Assembly (NCBI RefSeq): GCF_029867415.1
Contig: NW_026705567.1
Coordinates: 372,001-436,000, forward strand
Length of the DNA: 64,000 nt
Reading direction: 5' to 3'
DNA from: Vicia villosa
Lineage: Eukaryota; Streptophyta; Magnoliopsida; Fabales; Fabaceae
The position numbers and the translations under genes are program-made. This document shows positions 1-10,489 of this stretch, piece after piece (position 1 is the stretch's first letter; each line of letters starts with the position of its first letter). The notes under the pieces were generated by a model that did not search any database, was not told the origin of the DNA, and was given only the letters and a program-made list of their open reading frames with translations.

Positions 1-398
1 GTATTCCGGTACCCCTCTTTATTGGTTAAGAAGGTGAGGACGTTAATCTTGGGAATAAAGGAGAGAGGTACAACCTTGACGTCGATCTGACAGGTTGTTC
101 AATAGAGAAACTACATTAACCAATGTAAATCGGACTTGATATTCTTCCCATAAGACAATAGGGGAGCTAGAGAAGTCCTTGAATGAAGCTTAAGATAGTT
201 TGAAGACGGCTTAGAATAAATTATATGTGAGATGCAATCTAAAAAGGTTTACATGACTAAAGAGTATGTGAAAGTTGTGGAATTTATTTACTGTATTATT
301 TAAGTGGTTTTTAAGAATGCCTTGAAACTAATGGAAATTTTTTATAATTGGATAAAATAAAGTTTAATATAATATCTCATGGTTCGGAAAATATAATT
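1..398. other. Intergenic, no gene seen
   Basis: AT-rich DNA with no sustained reading frame, splice-linked exon chain or recognisable repeat terminus. It ends where the terminal inverted repeat of the next element begins. Confidence 0.6.
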
Positions 399-1157
399 AG
401 GGGTGTAAACGGATCAAAAAATCTAATTAAATCGACAATCCAAACCAAACTAAACCGAAATTAAATCGATTATTATTAGTTTGGTTTAAAAACCAAACCA
501 ATAAAAACCGATGTGGTTTGGTTCGATCATCGGTTTTAGTTTTTAGGAACCGCCAATCCGATGAACCGAACCAATGGAAATAATGACGCTCTAAATATTT
601 TATTCTACCCATCATTAAACTTAAATTTTTTATCGGTCCAACCATTATCCATCTTTGTGTACATTTCCTTCCTTTAAGCAAAACACGTATCTAGAACCAA
701 ATTCTAAAGCATAGAAAGTAGAAACCATAAGTCACAAAAAAAATGCTTTCACAGAACTGCTGCTCTTGCTGCCCGCAACTATTGTTCCTTTCACTACCGT
801 CATTCTAATATGTTATGGTCGTCTTCTTCGTGTTCAAGTTCTCTTTGTTAATTTTCATATTACTTTGTACTTTTTTTTCTTCTTTTTCTTCATCAAAATT
901 CATCCAGGTCTTGTTACAAAATAGTTTTGATGCGTGTTTCAGGTGTAAAACATGTTAATGAATGTGCGTTTTGTTATATTCTATATGTTAAGCTTTGAAA
1001 TCCCTTTCTAACTTTCTGATGCTAACTGTTAACTTTTATATTTGATAGTGAACTTATTTCATGATACAATAGAAATCATGTCACTATTTCGTATGGAATA
1101 AGAGCAACTTGTAATTTGTTTGAACAAATATAGCATGAAATAAATAACATAAAATGT

Positions 1158-1555
1158 AGGCTTAATTGTAATTTTGGCCCCCCTATTATTCGTTTTTTTG
1201 TGTTTTGGTCCCTTTATTTTAAAATCCGGAATTTTAGTTCCTATATTTTAGTTTTTTGAGGATTTTGGCCCCCCTGCAAATTTGAGGGCAATTTAAATGA
1301 AATGACGCTCACATTGATGATGTGTTAGTGTCAGTTCAACAATGAACTGTTCAAAAAATCTAATTTTATTTAAGATTTATGTTGAATATGTCATCAATTT
1401 GAGTTTCATTTTATTAAAAATTGCCTTCAGATTTGCAAGGGGACCAAAATCCTCAAAAAACTAAAATAAATGGACTAAAATTCTGGATTTAAAAATAGGG
1501 GGACCAAAACAAAAAAAAAACGGATAATAGGGGGACCAAAATTGCAATTAAGCCT
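1158..1555. mobile_element. Nested MITE, about 398 bp
   Basis: The termini AGGCTTAATTGTAATTTTGG and CCAAAATTGCAATTAAGCCT form a long imperfect TIR that continues inward (ATAGGGGGACCAAAA). AAAATGT occurs directly on both sides (1151-1157 and 1556-1562), consistent with a target duplication of at least 7 bp. It has no coding capacity. It is nested in the larger TIR element and is therefore the younger insertion. Confidence 0.8.
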
Positions 1556-1576
1556 AAAATGTATTATTTTAAAAAA

Positions 1577-1715
1577 TAATAGTATAAAATACACCAAAAA
1601 ACACGATAATAGAGAATATACGGATGAATATAATGTTTTAATAAATAATAGTTTAAAATACACAAAAAAATACGATAATGGAGAATATACGGATGAATAT
1701 AATGTTTTAAAAAAT
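1577..1715. repeat. 69-bp tandem duplication
   Basis: Two adjacent copies of a 69-bp AT-rich unit; GAGAATATACGGATGAATAT recurs exactly 69 bp apart. It lies between the nested MITE and the right TIR of the outer element, so it is internal structure of that element. Confidence 0.8.
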
Positions 1716-2351
1716 AAACATTGTAAACCGATCTACCAAACCAAACCAAACCAAACCGGTTAGTTTGGTTCGGTTTCATTTTTGAAAAATGTTGAAAACC
1801 GAGTCAAACCAAACCGATGGAAATATCATTGGTTCGGACCTTTTTTAACTAAAAACCAATCCAAACCGATCCGATTACACCCCTAAAAATAATTATGACT
1901 TCAATAAATAAATAAATAAATGTGTTTTAGTATCATGTGATATTGATTAAATTAAATTATAACATGGGCAAGAAAAAGACATATATGAAACTATTCACTT
2001 CATTTTCTAAATCAATGTTTTCGTGAAGCTTATTTTGGTATTCATTGTTGTTGGTTGTGCTTTCTTCCATCATTTTGTTGTTTGCAAAATGTTTAAAATT
2101 TTCAGTGCTTCTGAGTTAGTATCTATTAATTTTCAGTTGGAATCTCTGCAGGATTTGAAATGGATCGGCTCTTTACAAGTTTAGTCAACGGAGATGCAAC
2201 AAAATTGACCAATGTCTGAACGACTTGGACTTCAGCATCTGCGTCGAATCTCAAGAATTATTCCATTATGAATTGAAATAAATAAAGAGAATTTCTTCAC
2301 CCACCTCCCAACCTTTTTGGCCACCTCCGGTGAATTTACCACAATACCCCT

Positions 2352-2562
2352 TGTTTCGGAAGTTCATTTCCGAAACTGTACTTTTTTTCTTGAAAAAGGT
2401 GTTTTCGGAAATGAACTTCCGAAAACGTGTTTTTTTTAATATAAAATATTGATTTCGGAGATGCATCTCCGAAATAAAGTGACTTTTTCAGAAAATGTGG
2501 TGTTTCGGAAGTTCATCTCCGAACGCACCCCCTGGGGAATTCGGAAATGAACTTCCGAAAAT
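2352..2562. repeat. Left cluster of 20-bp palindromes (5 copies)
   Basis: Five near-perfect palindromes of the TTCGGAAGTTCATTTCCGAA type lie at about 2356, 2404, 2453, 2503 and 2540. One variant reads TCGGAGATGCATCTCCGA and stays palindromic because both arms changed. Matching clusters lie at 3611-3672 (2 copies) and 4024-4124 (3 copies). Position near the ends suggests transposase-binding subterminal repeats, which is inference. Confidence 0.8.
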
Positions 2563-2596
2563 ATGTCTGGACAGAATAAAATGAAAAACAACAACA

Positions 2597-2777
2597 ATTC
2601 GCTTTATTTAATCGGGTGAAGATTACAACGATAATATTACATAAAATTAAAGTTACATATTGTTCAACACGGGTAAGTGGGGATGAGAGAGTGGTGGGGA
2701 GAAAAAAAGACTTCCAACGAAAATTAAAGCTACAATTCGCTTTATTTAATCGGGTGAAGATTACAACGATAATATTA
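2597..2777 (+). repeat. Direct repeat, about 45 bp, two copies
   Basis: CAATTCGCTTTATTTAATCG and the following GGTGAAGATTACAACGATAA occur at about 2597-2639 and again at 2733-2777. The second copy abuts the left arm of the hairpin. This shows an internal duplication in the MULE-like element. Confidence 0.85.
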
Positions 2778-3135
2778 TCATCTTAGTTTTTGGAAGTGGT
2801 AACCCGGGCCGGAACATATGACGGAGGAGCTGGATGTCCGGAGGAAGAAGAACCGGAGGTACGTCCACCGCGACACAAAGGAGCCAATCAATGTAAGCTA
2901 TAGTTTATCATTATCATCAGGGGACGTCATTACAAAAAATTGGGAAAAAAATCTTATTATTTTTAATCTTGATTTTTTAGAAATGACGTCCCCAGATGAT
3001 AATGATAAACTATAGCTTACATTGATTGGCTCATTTGTCTCGCGGTGGACGTACCTCCGGTTCTTCTTCCTCCGGACATCCACCTCCTCCGTCATATGTT
3101 CCAGCCCCGGTTACCACTTCCAAAAACTAAGATGA
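2777..3135. repeat. Large inverted repeat / hairpin (155-bp arms)
   Basis: The arms 2777-2931 and 2982-3135 are near-identical reverse complements separated by about 50 bp of AT-rich loop. Because the arms match, both strands carry the same reading frames. One frame gives a peptide containing MTEELDVRRKKNRRYVHR. The alternative frame, read on the minus strand, gives VVTGAGTYDGGGGCPEEEEP and then a stop, and looks more like a genuine acidic protein C-terminus. The arms may be an inverted duplication of a coding fragment. Transcription from either strand would give long double-stranded RNA. Confidence 0.85.
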
Positions 3136-3267
3136 TAAATCCAATACAAAAACATTATTCGATACAATCCGAAATCAGAACAAAACAAGACACGTCAAAC
3201 AAGACAAAAGCATGTTATTCTGCCCGACGAGCGTTACAAAATACACATCAGACAAAATAAAAACACG

Positions 3268-3537
3268 TTATTCTTCCCGACGAGCGAACTCCTCCGAATG
3301 AAGATAATTATACCAATCCTCATCCCACTCAGTATCAGAACCATCAGCGTTGATCACGCCTGAAGGCTGCGAAGCAGAACCAGTCAAAAGCTTCTTCTTC
3401 TCCTTCTTCTCCTTCACTTCCTTCACCTCCTTCACCTCCTTCACCTCTTTCACCTCTTTCACCTCTTTCACCTCCTTCTTTGAAGAACCCTTTCTTCCCT
3501 TAGCGTCAGTCCTGCGTGCTGGTTGGTTGCCTGACAT
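3268..3537 (-). CDS. Small charged-repeat protein of the MULE-like element (89 aa)
   Basis: Unrecognised 89-aa protein. It has a basic N-terminus (MSGNQPARRTDAKGRKGSSK), seven tandem KEV triplets, a lysine/glutamate run, and an acidic, aromatic C-terminus (SDTEWDEDWYNYLHSEEFAR). The ATG follows a good splice acceptor (TTTACAG just upstream at about 3546), and a consensus donor (TTGTAAGT) lies near 3850. This implies a non-coding first exon at about 4000-3851 and a 5'-UTR intron, as in many plant genes. It sits wholly inside the TIR element, between the hairpin and the right palindromes. Function unknown; it may be an element-encoded accessory protein or a captured gene fragment. Confidence 0.5.
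   Translation of the reverse strand: MSGNQPARRTDAKGRKGSSKKEVKEVKEVKEVKEVKEVKEVKEKKEKKKLLTGSASQPSGVINADGSDTEWDEDWYNYLHSEEFARREE
3415..3479. repeat. 9-bp minisatellite TTCACCTCC/TTT
   Basis: About seven tandem copies of TTCACCTCC or TTCACCTCT inside the small minus-strand gene, where they encode the KEV repeats. Copy number is likely variable. Confidence 0.9.
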
Positions 3538-4195
3538 GTTCCTGTAAACAATTGAAATTGATTAATATGAGAGACAAAATAAAAAACAAAAAAATTTGAA
3601 CTTCTGATACATTTCGGAAGTTCATTTCCGAAAACTGGGATGGAGGTGTTTTCGGAAATGAACTTCCGAAACACCCCTGCGATGGGATTTTCTGCAACTT
3701 CCATGGCAGACCCCTAAACCAAACTTCAAAACAAATCAAAATGCTTCTAAACAACCTAAATACTACTAACAACCTAACCATATATCATTTATACAATTAA
3801 AACCCTAAATAACATGCATTTGAATAATAGATCTAAAAATTTCAAAACTTACAAAGTGTTAGGATTGAGGGCTTTTGAATGTTGTTTAGCAGTGTGATTG
3901 GAGCCTTGATGGAGCTTTGGAATTCTGTTTGCACAAATTTTCGCCTTTGCCACTTTTTGTTTTGATTTAGGGTAAATGATTGGGGGAGGGGGAGTGTTTT
4001 GATAAATCTGCAGAAATCGCAGTATTTCGGAAGTGCACTTCCGAAATGCTGTTTTCGGAAATGAACTTCCGAATTAAGAAAATTTTTAAAAAAAAAAAGC
4101 GCTTCGGAAGTTCATTTCCGAAGCAGGGGTATTTTGGGATTTTCGCTGGGGGTGACCCCCATAGGGAGGTGGCTAAAGAAATTTTCTAAATAAAT

Positions 4196-4925
4196 CAAAT
4201 ACTGTAAAATAACATTACAGTAAATGTTATGAATTAATTAACTTATTTGTTGAAAGAGAGTGATTGATTTAAAACAAGATAAAGACAAACTTACAAAATT
4301 TCCATTACTCCAAAGTCACTCAAGCCAAACCCAGATAGAGAGTAAATTAGAGAAAGATAAAGAATTGAATTTTAGAGAATCCAAAACCCTAAATTGGTTA
4401 TGTTGATTGAGAGTTCTGATAATTCAATCAGCACAAATGTGAAATCAAAGACTAAAGTTGTAATCGGTGAATATATAGTGTATTAAAACTTTTATTTCTC
4501 TTAAAGTTGTGTTGTAAGAACACAAAATGGACATAGAATATTAGATGATACTTTAGTAATTTAAACTTGTATTTTACAAAATAAACTAAAAAAGAAAATA
4601 ATAAAAGTAATAATGACACAACCTTGTATGTGTTATAAAAAAGTTTTATAATTTAAAAAAAAAAATTACTATTATTTTCTTATATTATAAAAAATAGTAC
4701 TACTTACCATGTATTCCATTTTGATGTCCACTTTTATATTGAAATAGCATCATTGTTTTATTTTTAATAGAAACTAAATTTGAAGATCATAATTTTATAG
4801 AAAATGCCATTATATAAAGTTTTAAAAAATGATATTGGCACAAAAAGACATACCACTGTTTTTTTTAACAAAAATAATGCTACATTGAAGTAAATACCAT
4901 GTTTTCTTTTGGCTAGTAAATTAAG
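4196..4925. other. Intergenic, 3' flank of ALG10
   Basis: AT-rich sequence without a supported gene. The ALG10 3'-UTR and polyadenylation site must lie in its right part (minus-strand transcription), but no unique signal could be picked from the AT-rich background. Confidence 0.5.
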
Positions 4926-7900
4926 TCACCATATAAACCTTTGAATCCCAGGCTCATGATCCCAATGAAATGGCCGAAACAAAAACATTAACATTGTAAA
5001 GATATTAACCCCAAGATATAGCATCCCTGTAAGAAGCCAATGTGGATCATCCCTTATGTTACAGTGAAGCACCAAGAAATAGAATGGTATGGTGTAATAT
5101 CTGAATTCTATGAGTGGAGCTGGTACAAGAACAGCAGCTGTAGCCAAAAAGTATGCCAATATCCATAATTTACTTCTAACTTTACCTGTATGAGAAAATA
5201 TTATTGTTATAAATATAATCCCGCAAGCAATTGATCAAAACAAAATACTTAGTTTGGAAATGAACTAACCCAACATATGGATGATTGAAAGCCATGAATA
5301 CGTGTAAACTGGGACGAGAAGATATCTAATTGACCAGTGAGCCATGATTACTTTCCTCCAGAGATAGAAAGGGTAATGGCGGTTATCAGCAAGAAGGTAC
5401 GGATGCGCTACACTGCAAAAACCAATTGAAAGGCACTCAGCAAAACAATAAACATTAATCATGTCTTAGAATGCGTTATAATAGATTAAGTTGAGCTGTA
5501 AGTTGAGCATGCAATAATAGAATATTAGAATAAAATGCTTTTGGAAATATGACTGAATTGATCAGAATATGCACTTCATTATTGAAACATGAAAATACAG
5601 ATTCTGCTTGCTACTAAGTTGGTGATATGAGTCAGATGTGACCTGAAAAAGTGTACAGACAAAATGCCAGCAATGAGGGCCAGGAACATCTGAATGTAAC
5701 TAAGGGGCCTACTTCTCCAAAATGACTGAAACATGTCCACAGCATGGGTGAAAGTGAAATGCATGGGAGCCTGAGCCAAAACAGAAACTAAACCAAAATA
5801 TAGCATCTGAGCAAAATGTGGAGAAACAGCATGTGCTTCTTTTGCACCTGCGTTGTCATTAAAATATGTTAAGAAGAGGGTCTTATGGGCCAAAAATATC
5901 ACAAAGGATAAATAACAAGAAAAAGAATGTTACCCAGAACAATACTTCCATTCCAATAGACAAATAAAAGAAAGGCTATCAACACCATGAGATAGGGGCT
6001 AAATGAAATTAAAAGCTCCAACTTCATATGCCATATTGTTAAAAGTACTGTCCAAATTTCATCAAACAAATCTGCAAAATAATATTACAATGTGTATGAG
6101 CATAAAAGCATACAAGATTTTATTTTCTTACGTATATGAGCATAAAAGAGACCTTGCAGTTTTCAAGCAAACCTGAAGAGAATGAAGGAGAAGATGCATT
6201 TATCCTAGGCAGAGAGTACTCGGAAGTATTTACAGTTTTAGCAGATTTTCTCCTTTTAAGATTTAAACCCTTTGTACCAATAACATGTGTGAAATCATGT
6301 TCAACTGATACATCTGACTTGGCTGTTTTTGCATTGCCCTTTCTACGCATCAGAGAAATGTCTATTATACCAATGCATGCAACAAAAAGCACCCATATAA
6401 TATTTGTTTGTCGAACAACAACTGCAAAGGCTCCAACCTACATAAACAATATTGGATGTGTTAATGCCACTCTATAAAATACAATTATGTATAGAATTAT
6501 CTATATATGTTGCGGTGCTAAAGGTGAAATAGTCCACACATAAGAAGTGTCTAGACCTGCTCATCAACATATATAAAAAGGGAAAGAAGAAAATTGACTT
6601 ACTAGTTTATAATCTAGACTAGAAGCAAACATACAGCAGAAAAGAGATAGAAAAGATCCATTTAAACTAAGAATAGCAATGAAAATAAAACTAATTCACA
6701 TAAAATAATAATAGTTTTTATAGAGTTTTTTCTGGAATCAGATGATCACGAGGAATTGATTAAGTATATCTTGAATATACCGGGTCTTCCGATAATGATA
6801 AGAATACACTTTTCCCTCAGTTGTGTATGTACAAATTTATCTTAATAAGAAACAAACGAGGTCTGTGGCTCCGTGCAGTCAGTATGCTCAGTAACAAGTA
6901 TCAAGTTATAATTATTAGGCATCTGTATCTGTAATCACATGATATTAAAATAAATGAACTTAAAAAAAAACAGTATATACACTAAGTTAAATCTAGATAT
7001 CAATTTGTATACAAGTTTGCTACATAAAAGTGTAAATATACCTTACCAATGCACTTAACCAGTAATTCTTTTTCAAACTTGCAAGATACATAGCCAGCAC
7101 AGCAGTAACGGATGCAACATCCGTATAATAAAGAAAAGTGAAGAACCAATGAAGGGGGTACAAGGATAGGACAACTGCATGAAGCATTGCCTTTCGGTCA
7201 CCTAGAGTAGGTTTCAAGTGAATAATGATGTCATATATAATTATGCTGCATGTGATTGCTAAGAAACCATTGATTGATCGAAGAATGGAAGCAGAGCACA
7301 CATCCAAAAATGATGAAGCAGCTTCTACACAGTATAAGCCTGGAAACAAAGAAGCAATATGGGCAAGTGAAAGATAGTACCTGCAAAAGTATTTATATTC
7401 GAAAGATCAACAGTCGTAATTGATACTACAATATTAGGTTTATGATAATGATTATCTGGCTAAAATTGTTTAAGTTCACTCAAATTCCCGATTTTCAAAT
7501 TTACGCAGTACTTCAAATATCATCTTCTAGCAGAGCCAGAAAGTCATAGAATTTCGCAAACATTCAAAAATTTTAATTATTCAAAATGGCCCAGGTTCTT
7601 CCCCAGATGTGTTATATGTTTTTACTACTTCAACTTAACTGTATATTCATTAAGTAACCTTGTGGATGTTTCCATTTGTATGATTATTCATTTATTAATC
7701 ACACTACAGTTAGATCATACAAAAAACCATCCAGTTATAAATTGCTAGATTAAAATTTTTCTTCCACCAAAAGTGCTTAACATATTCCTACAACTGCTTC
7801 CTTTCCAAGTGCTTACATGGGATATACGAGCCACAAATTGGTATCTCCTATCTAGTTAGTTGTTTCTGAAAGATTGCATATTTTCTGTTCTTCATCCTAA

Positions 7901-8414
7901 GATGTGTTCTTTCCACTCCCTTTTCATTTCATCATAATAAGCAGATTTTTTATTTTTGAATTAAGTGTACGAGAATCGAACCTAAGCCTTTCAAGCAAAG
8001 TGCTTTGTTCACTACCAGCTGAGCTAACATCCAAAGGCACATTACTATAGAAAAGCTATGTTTATTACTGAAAAAGCAGTATAATATACGCTATTGAGAT
8101 CAAATGTTTCGTAAAGAGATAGCAGAACATACAGGCCAGGAGGGGTGGTAATCATAGGGTCCCAACTTCCAAAATTTCCCTTACAGTACTGCTGAGCCTG
8201 TGGTATATGAAATATCTCATCCTGCAAATCATGAATATCAGTTATGACAAATGAATGGTAAAATTCTTCAGTCATTTAAAATATCAGCAACTGTCTATTC
8301 CCAAGTAAATAAACTTTTTCTTACCATATATGGCTCGGTAACTATGCGATTGACCATTATGGTGATAGGAACAACCCATGAGCTCACTATTGCTGCAAGA
8401 GCTAGTTTACCCAT
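4926..8414 (-). CDS. ALG10: Dol-P-Glc:Glc2Man9GlcNAc2-PP-Dol alpha-1,2-glucosyltransferase (DIE2/ALG10 family)
   Basis: ALG10 adds the third, terminal glucose to the dolichol-linked N-glycan precursor in the ER, the last step before transfer to protein. Eight exons join in phase: 8414-8325, 8221-8133, 7380-7047, 6437-6173, 6071-5934, 5847-5643, 5412-5270 and 5185-4926. This gives 1524 nt (507 aa), the usual plant length. The N-terminus [19 protein letters not shown] is a membrane segment. It is followed by the family hallmark [13 protein letters not shown] and [13 protein letters not shown] in the first luminal loop. The C-terminus has the conserved [12 protein letters not shown] and ends [13 protein letters not shown]. 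Multiple hydrophobic segments fit the polytopic ER protein. The second-exon donor is GTATGT with a split leucine codon. Exon 4 carries the variable basic cytosolic insert. No disabling change seen. Confidence 0.95.
7945..8040 (-). mobile_element. tRNA-related SINE-like fragment in ALG10 intron 2
   Basis: On the minus strand the sequence has an A-box-like TTAGCTCAGCTGGTAG and a B-box GGTTCGATTCTC about 40 bp later, then an A/T-rich tail. This is the layout of a Pol III tRNA-derived SINE head. The cloverleaf is not credible as a functional tRNA. Confidence 0.55.
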
Positions 8415-8879
8415 TTCCCTCTTCTATCTTCGATGATAACAGTACCAGGATAACTACAATTCTATGTGTCAAAAAGTGCACATCAACGTCGTGTGCAAAT
8501 GCAACAGCTAAGACTTAGCATGTTCAACCTGAACTGTCAAGCAAAAGTCCTTCCATGAACAACCAACAACGAAAACAAACTAATATAAAACTCATTACTG
8601 TAAAGAAGGTAGAGAAGCAAACTGATCCTAAAAACAGGTGGAAAATATAAAGTAAAATAAACTCCTGAAAACCTATTACTATTTATACATAAGAAAACAA
8701 CTGTGTTTATAGCTAGACAAACAATTGAGTTCTTTATAAAAGAGCCAACTTGAAACATCACAAAACATGTTATATTCTAAAGACTAGTATTGTCATCCGT
8801 GGATTTCAAAAAATAGCGGTTTGTTCAAATTATGCTACATTACAAGCTATAGCTGCTATTTGACAACACTTTGTATTAA
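8415..8879 (-). other. ALG10 5' region, probable intron in the 5'-UTR
   Basis: Just upstream of the ALG10 ATG there is little coding-like sequence, and a usable acceptor (ACACATAG on the minus strand near 8465). The GC-richer block at 9540-9780 could supply the non-coding first exon with a donor at CTCCAG/GTTTTC. This is inference; transcript evidence would settle it. Confidence 0.4.
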
Positions 8880-9148
8880 GGGTCTGTTTGGATAAACATC
8901 TTATTTGCAGCTTATAACACAAGTGCTTACAAAAATAAGCGCTAACGAATAAGCTCGTATAAGCCATTTTTATAACAAAAGATAAAGTGAATTTAAATGG
9001 TTTTTATGCAAGATATAAGTTGTTCTCATAAGCTATCTTGAAGAACTTATAAAATAAGTTTAAAAAAAGTTTATAAATAATGTCATAAGTTGTTTTGATA
9101 AAGTCTCCCAAGCAGTGTCACAAAACTTATGCCAATCCAAACCGACCT
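8880..9148. mobile_element. Tourist/PIF-Harbinger-like MITE
   Basis: The left end GGGTCTGTTTGGAT and right end ATCCAAACCGACCT are imperfect inverted repeats. The trinucleotide TAA flanks both ends (8877-8879, 9149-9151), the usual target of PIF/Harbinger elements. The interior has many AAGCTTATAA/TTATAAGCT-type short inverted motifs and no coding capacity. It lies upstream of ALG10. Confidence 0.75.
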
Positions 9149-9529
9149 TAAATCATGTATCACGCAACTATAGTGCAGTTATTTTTTCACTATCTGACAA
9201 CAATGCAAATAACGAACCAATGTCATATCTACTCAAACTCAACATCAACAACAATAGTTTCAAGATCTTAATCAAGCATTAAGCAATAGCATAATATACG
9301 AAATTCATTCAGGTATAAAGAAATTGAAGAGCATACCACTAGAAAATAAGAGATCAAGAAAATTTGTACTGAAAATCAAAACATTTCCAATCAACATTTG
9401 AAGGTAATGTACCAGCTTTCATTCAAAAATCAACATACTAAAATTTTGGTATATTGAATTAAATCGAGTGATTTTTCATCAATTTGCATAATGCTTACTA
9501 CGAAATTGAATTTTCAAACATTGTGCTAG

Positions 9530-9785
9530 GAAGCAAAATTAAGCTGGATCGCATCCTCGTGTGCGCACCAAAAGATGGTAACGAAAATTCCGAAAAAATT
9601 AATGAAGAGGAAAACCTGGAGTTTAGGGAGGCCGGCGACGAACTCCGCCCGCGTATTCCGGCAGGCTTTTCGTTTCCCGGCGGGGTTGAGGTCAGTGCGA
9701 CGGCAGCTTGTTTCTGAGATGGAAGGGCAAAAGCGGAAGTGAAGGATGGGCTTCTCCGAAACAGAGTAGACTGGGCTTGGGGTTA
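9530..9785 (-). promoter_or_regulatory. Candidate ALG10 first exon / promoter-proximal block
   Basis: This short block is clearly less AT-rich than its surroundings. On the minus strand it reads like a 5'-UTR (pyrimidine-rich, CCCAAGCCCAGTCTACTCTG onwards) ending at a plausible donor CTCCAG/GTTTTC. Short open frames exist on both strands but show no recognisable protein. Position about 1.1 kb upstream of the ALG10 ATG suits a spliced leader. Low certainty. Confidence 0.35.
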
Positions 9786-10010
9786 GAGACCCATTGTTTG
9801 TAAATAAATTAAATATCATTAATTATATAAGTAATAAAATTTAATCTATTTTAATATAATAAAGGGTTAATACTGAGGTAAATTCGATTTACCCCTGATA
9901 AATATATAGCACTTAGATCCCTGCAGCTGTAATTGGGAGGGATTTGAAATTATTTGATGTGAGAATTGACCCGAACTAAATTAGACGATTTAGTAAACTA
10001 AATAATAATA

Positions 10011-10046
<36 letters not shown>

Positions 10047-10480
10047 GTTTATAAAAAATAAAAAATAAATAAATAATAAACTGCATTATTATTCTTTTTT
10101 AGATAATAAAAACAATCTTTTAAAATAATATTCATAGATTTAAAAGATACAATATTATTATTGTTAAACCTTTAAACAATATGTAAAAACATTAATTGAT
10201 TTGATAGAAAACCACAAGTGGCCAAAATAAAGAAATACTTTCAATAAATAGATATTTCTAATAAAATCAAATACTATAATTTGTTTTCATAAGAAATATT
10301 TCACTTTTATTTTTGTTAACATATTTTTATTTAAATAAAACAATAAAATAATTATTTAAATATAATAATTGTTAAATAAAATAAACATAAGAGTAGTCAA
10401 GAGTAAAATGTTTGTACTAAACCAACATGACATAAAGTGATGGGAAGAAAGAAATTTTTTAGATAGATATAGACATAAGA
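9786..10480. other. AT-rich intergenic DNA with (AAT)n
   Basis: No gene. Contains an AAT trinucleotide microsatellite at about 9998-10045 and otherwise very AT-rich unique-looking sequence. Confidence 0.6.
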
Positions 10481-10489
10481 ATTTTTTTT

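Larger units (their letters stand above)
399..1885. mobile_element. TIR element (hAT-like?), non-autonomous
   Basis: The left end TAGGGGTGTAAACGGATC is mirrored at the right end by GATCCGATTACACCCCTA. The subterminal DNA on both sides is rich in CCAAACCAAAC / GGTTTGGTT motifs. Flanking 8-mers (AATATAAT and AAAATAAT) are nearly identical, which suggests an 8-bp target duplication as in hAT elements. No transposase frame is present. About 400 bp of the length is a second MITE nested inside (1158-1555). The superfamily is an inference from TIR and duplication length; the element itself is seen directly. Confidence 0.7.
2284..4187. mobile_element. MULE-like TIR element with palindromic repeats
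   Basis: The two ends are imperfect inverted repeats over roughly 80-90 bp: AGAATTTCTTCACCCACCTC on the left, and the reverse complement of GAGGTGGCTAAAGAAATTTTC on the right. Both continue inward to an AATACCCC motif and the first palindrome. AAATAAAT flanks both ends (2276-2283, 4188-4195), a possible 8-9-bp target duplication, though it is low complexity. Inside are ten copies of a palindrome of the form TTCGGAAATGAACTTCCGAA, a large hairpin (2777-3135) and a small minus-strand gene (3268-3537). No transposase is visible. MULE assignment is inference. Confidence 0.7.

Noticed and set aside
6136..6477. 113-codon plus-strand frame
   Set aside because: It is antisense to ALG10 exon 4 and has no domain or splice context.
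7945..8040. Functional tRNA gene in the ALG10 intron
   Set aside because: A- and B-boxes are present but acceptor and anticodon stems do not pair.
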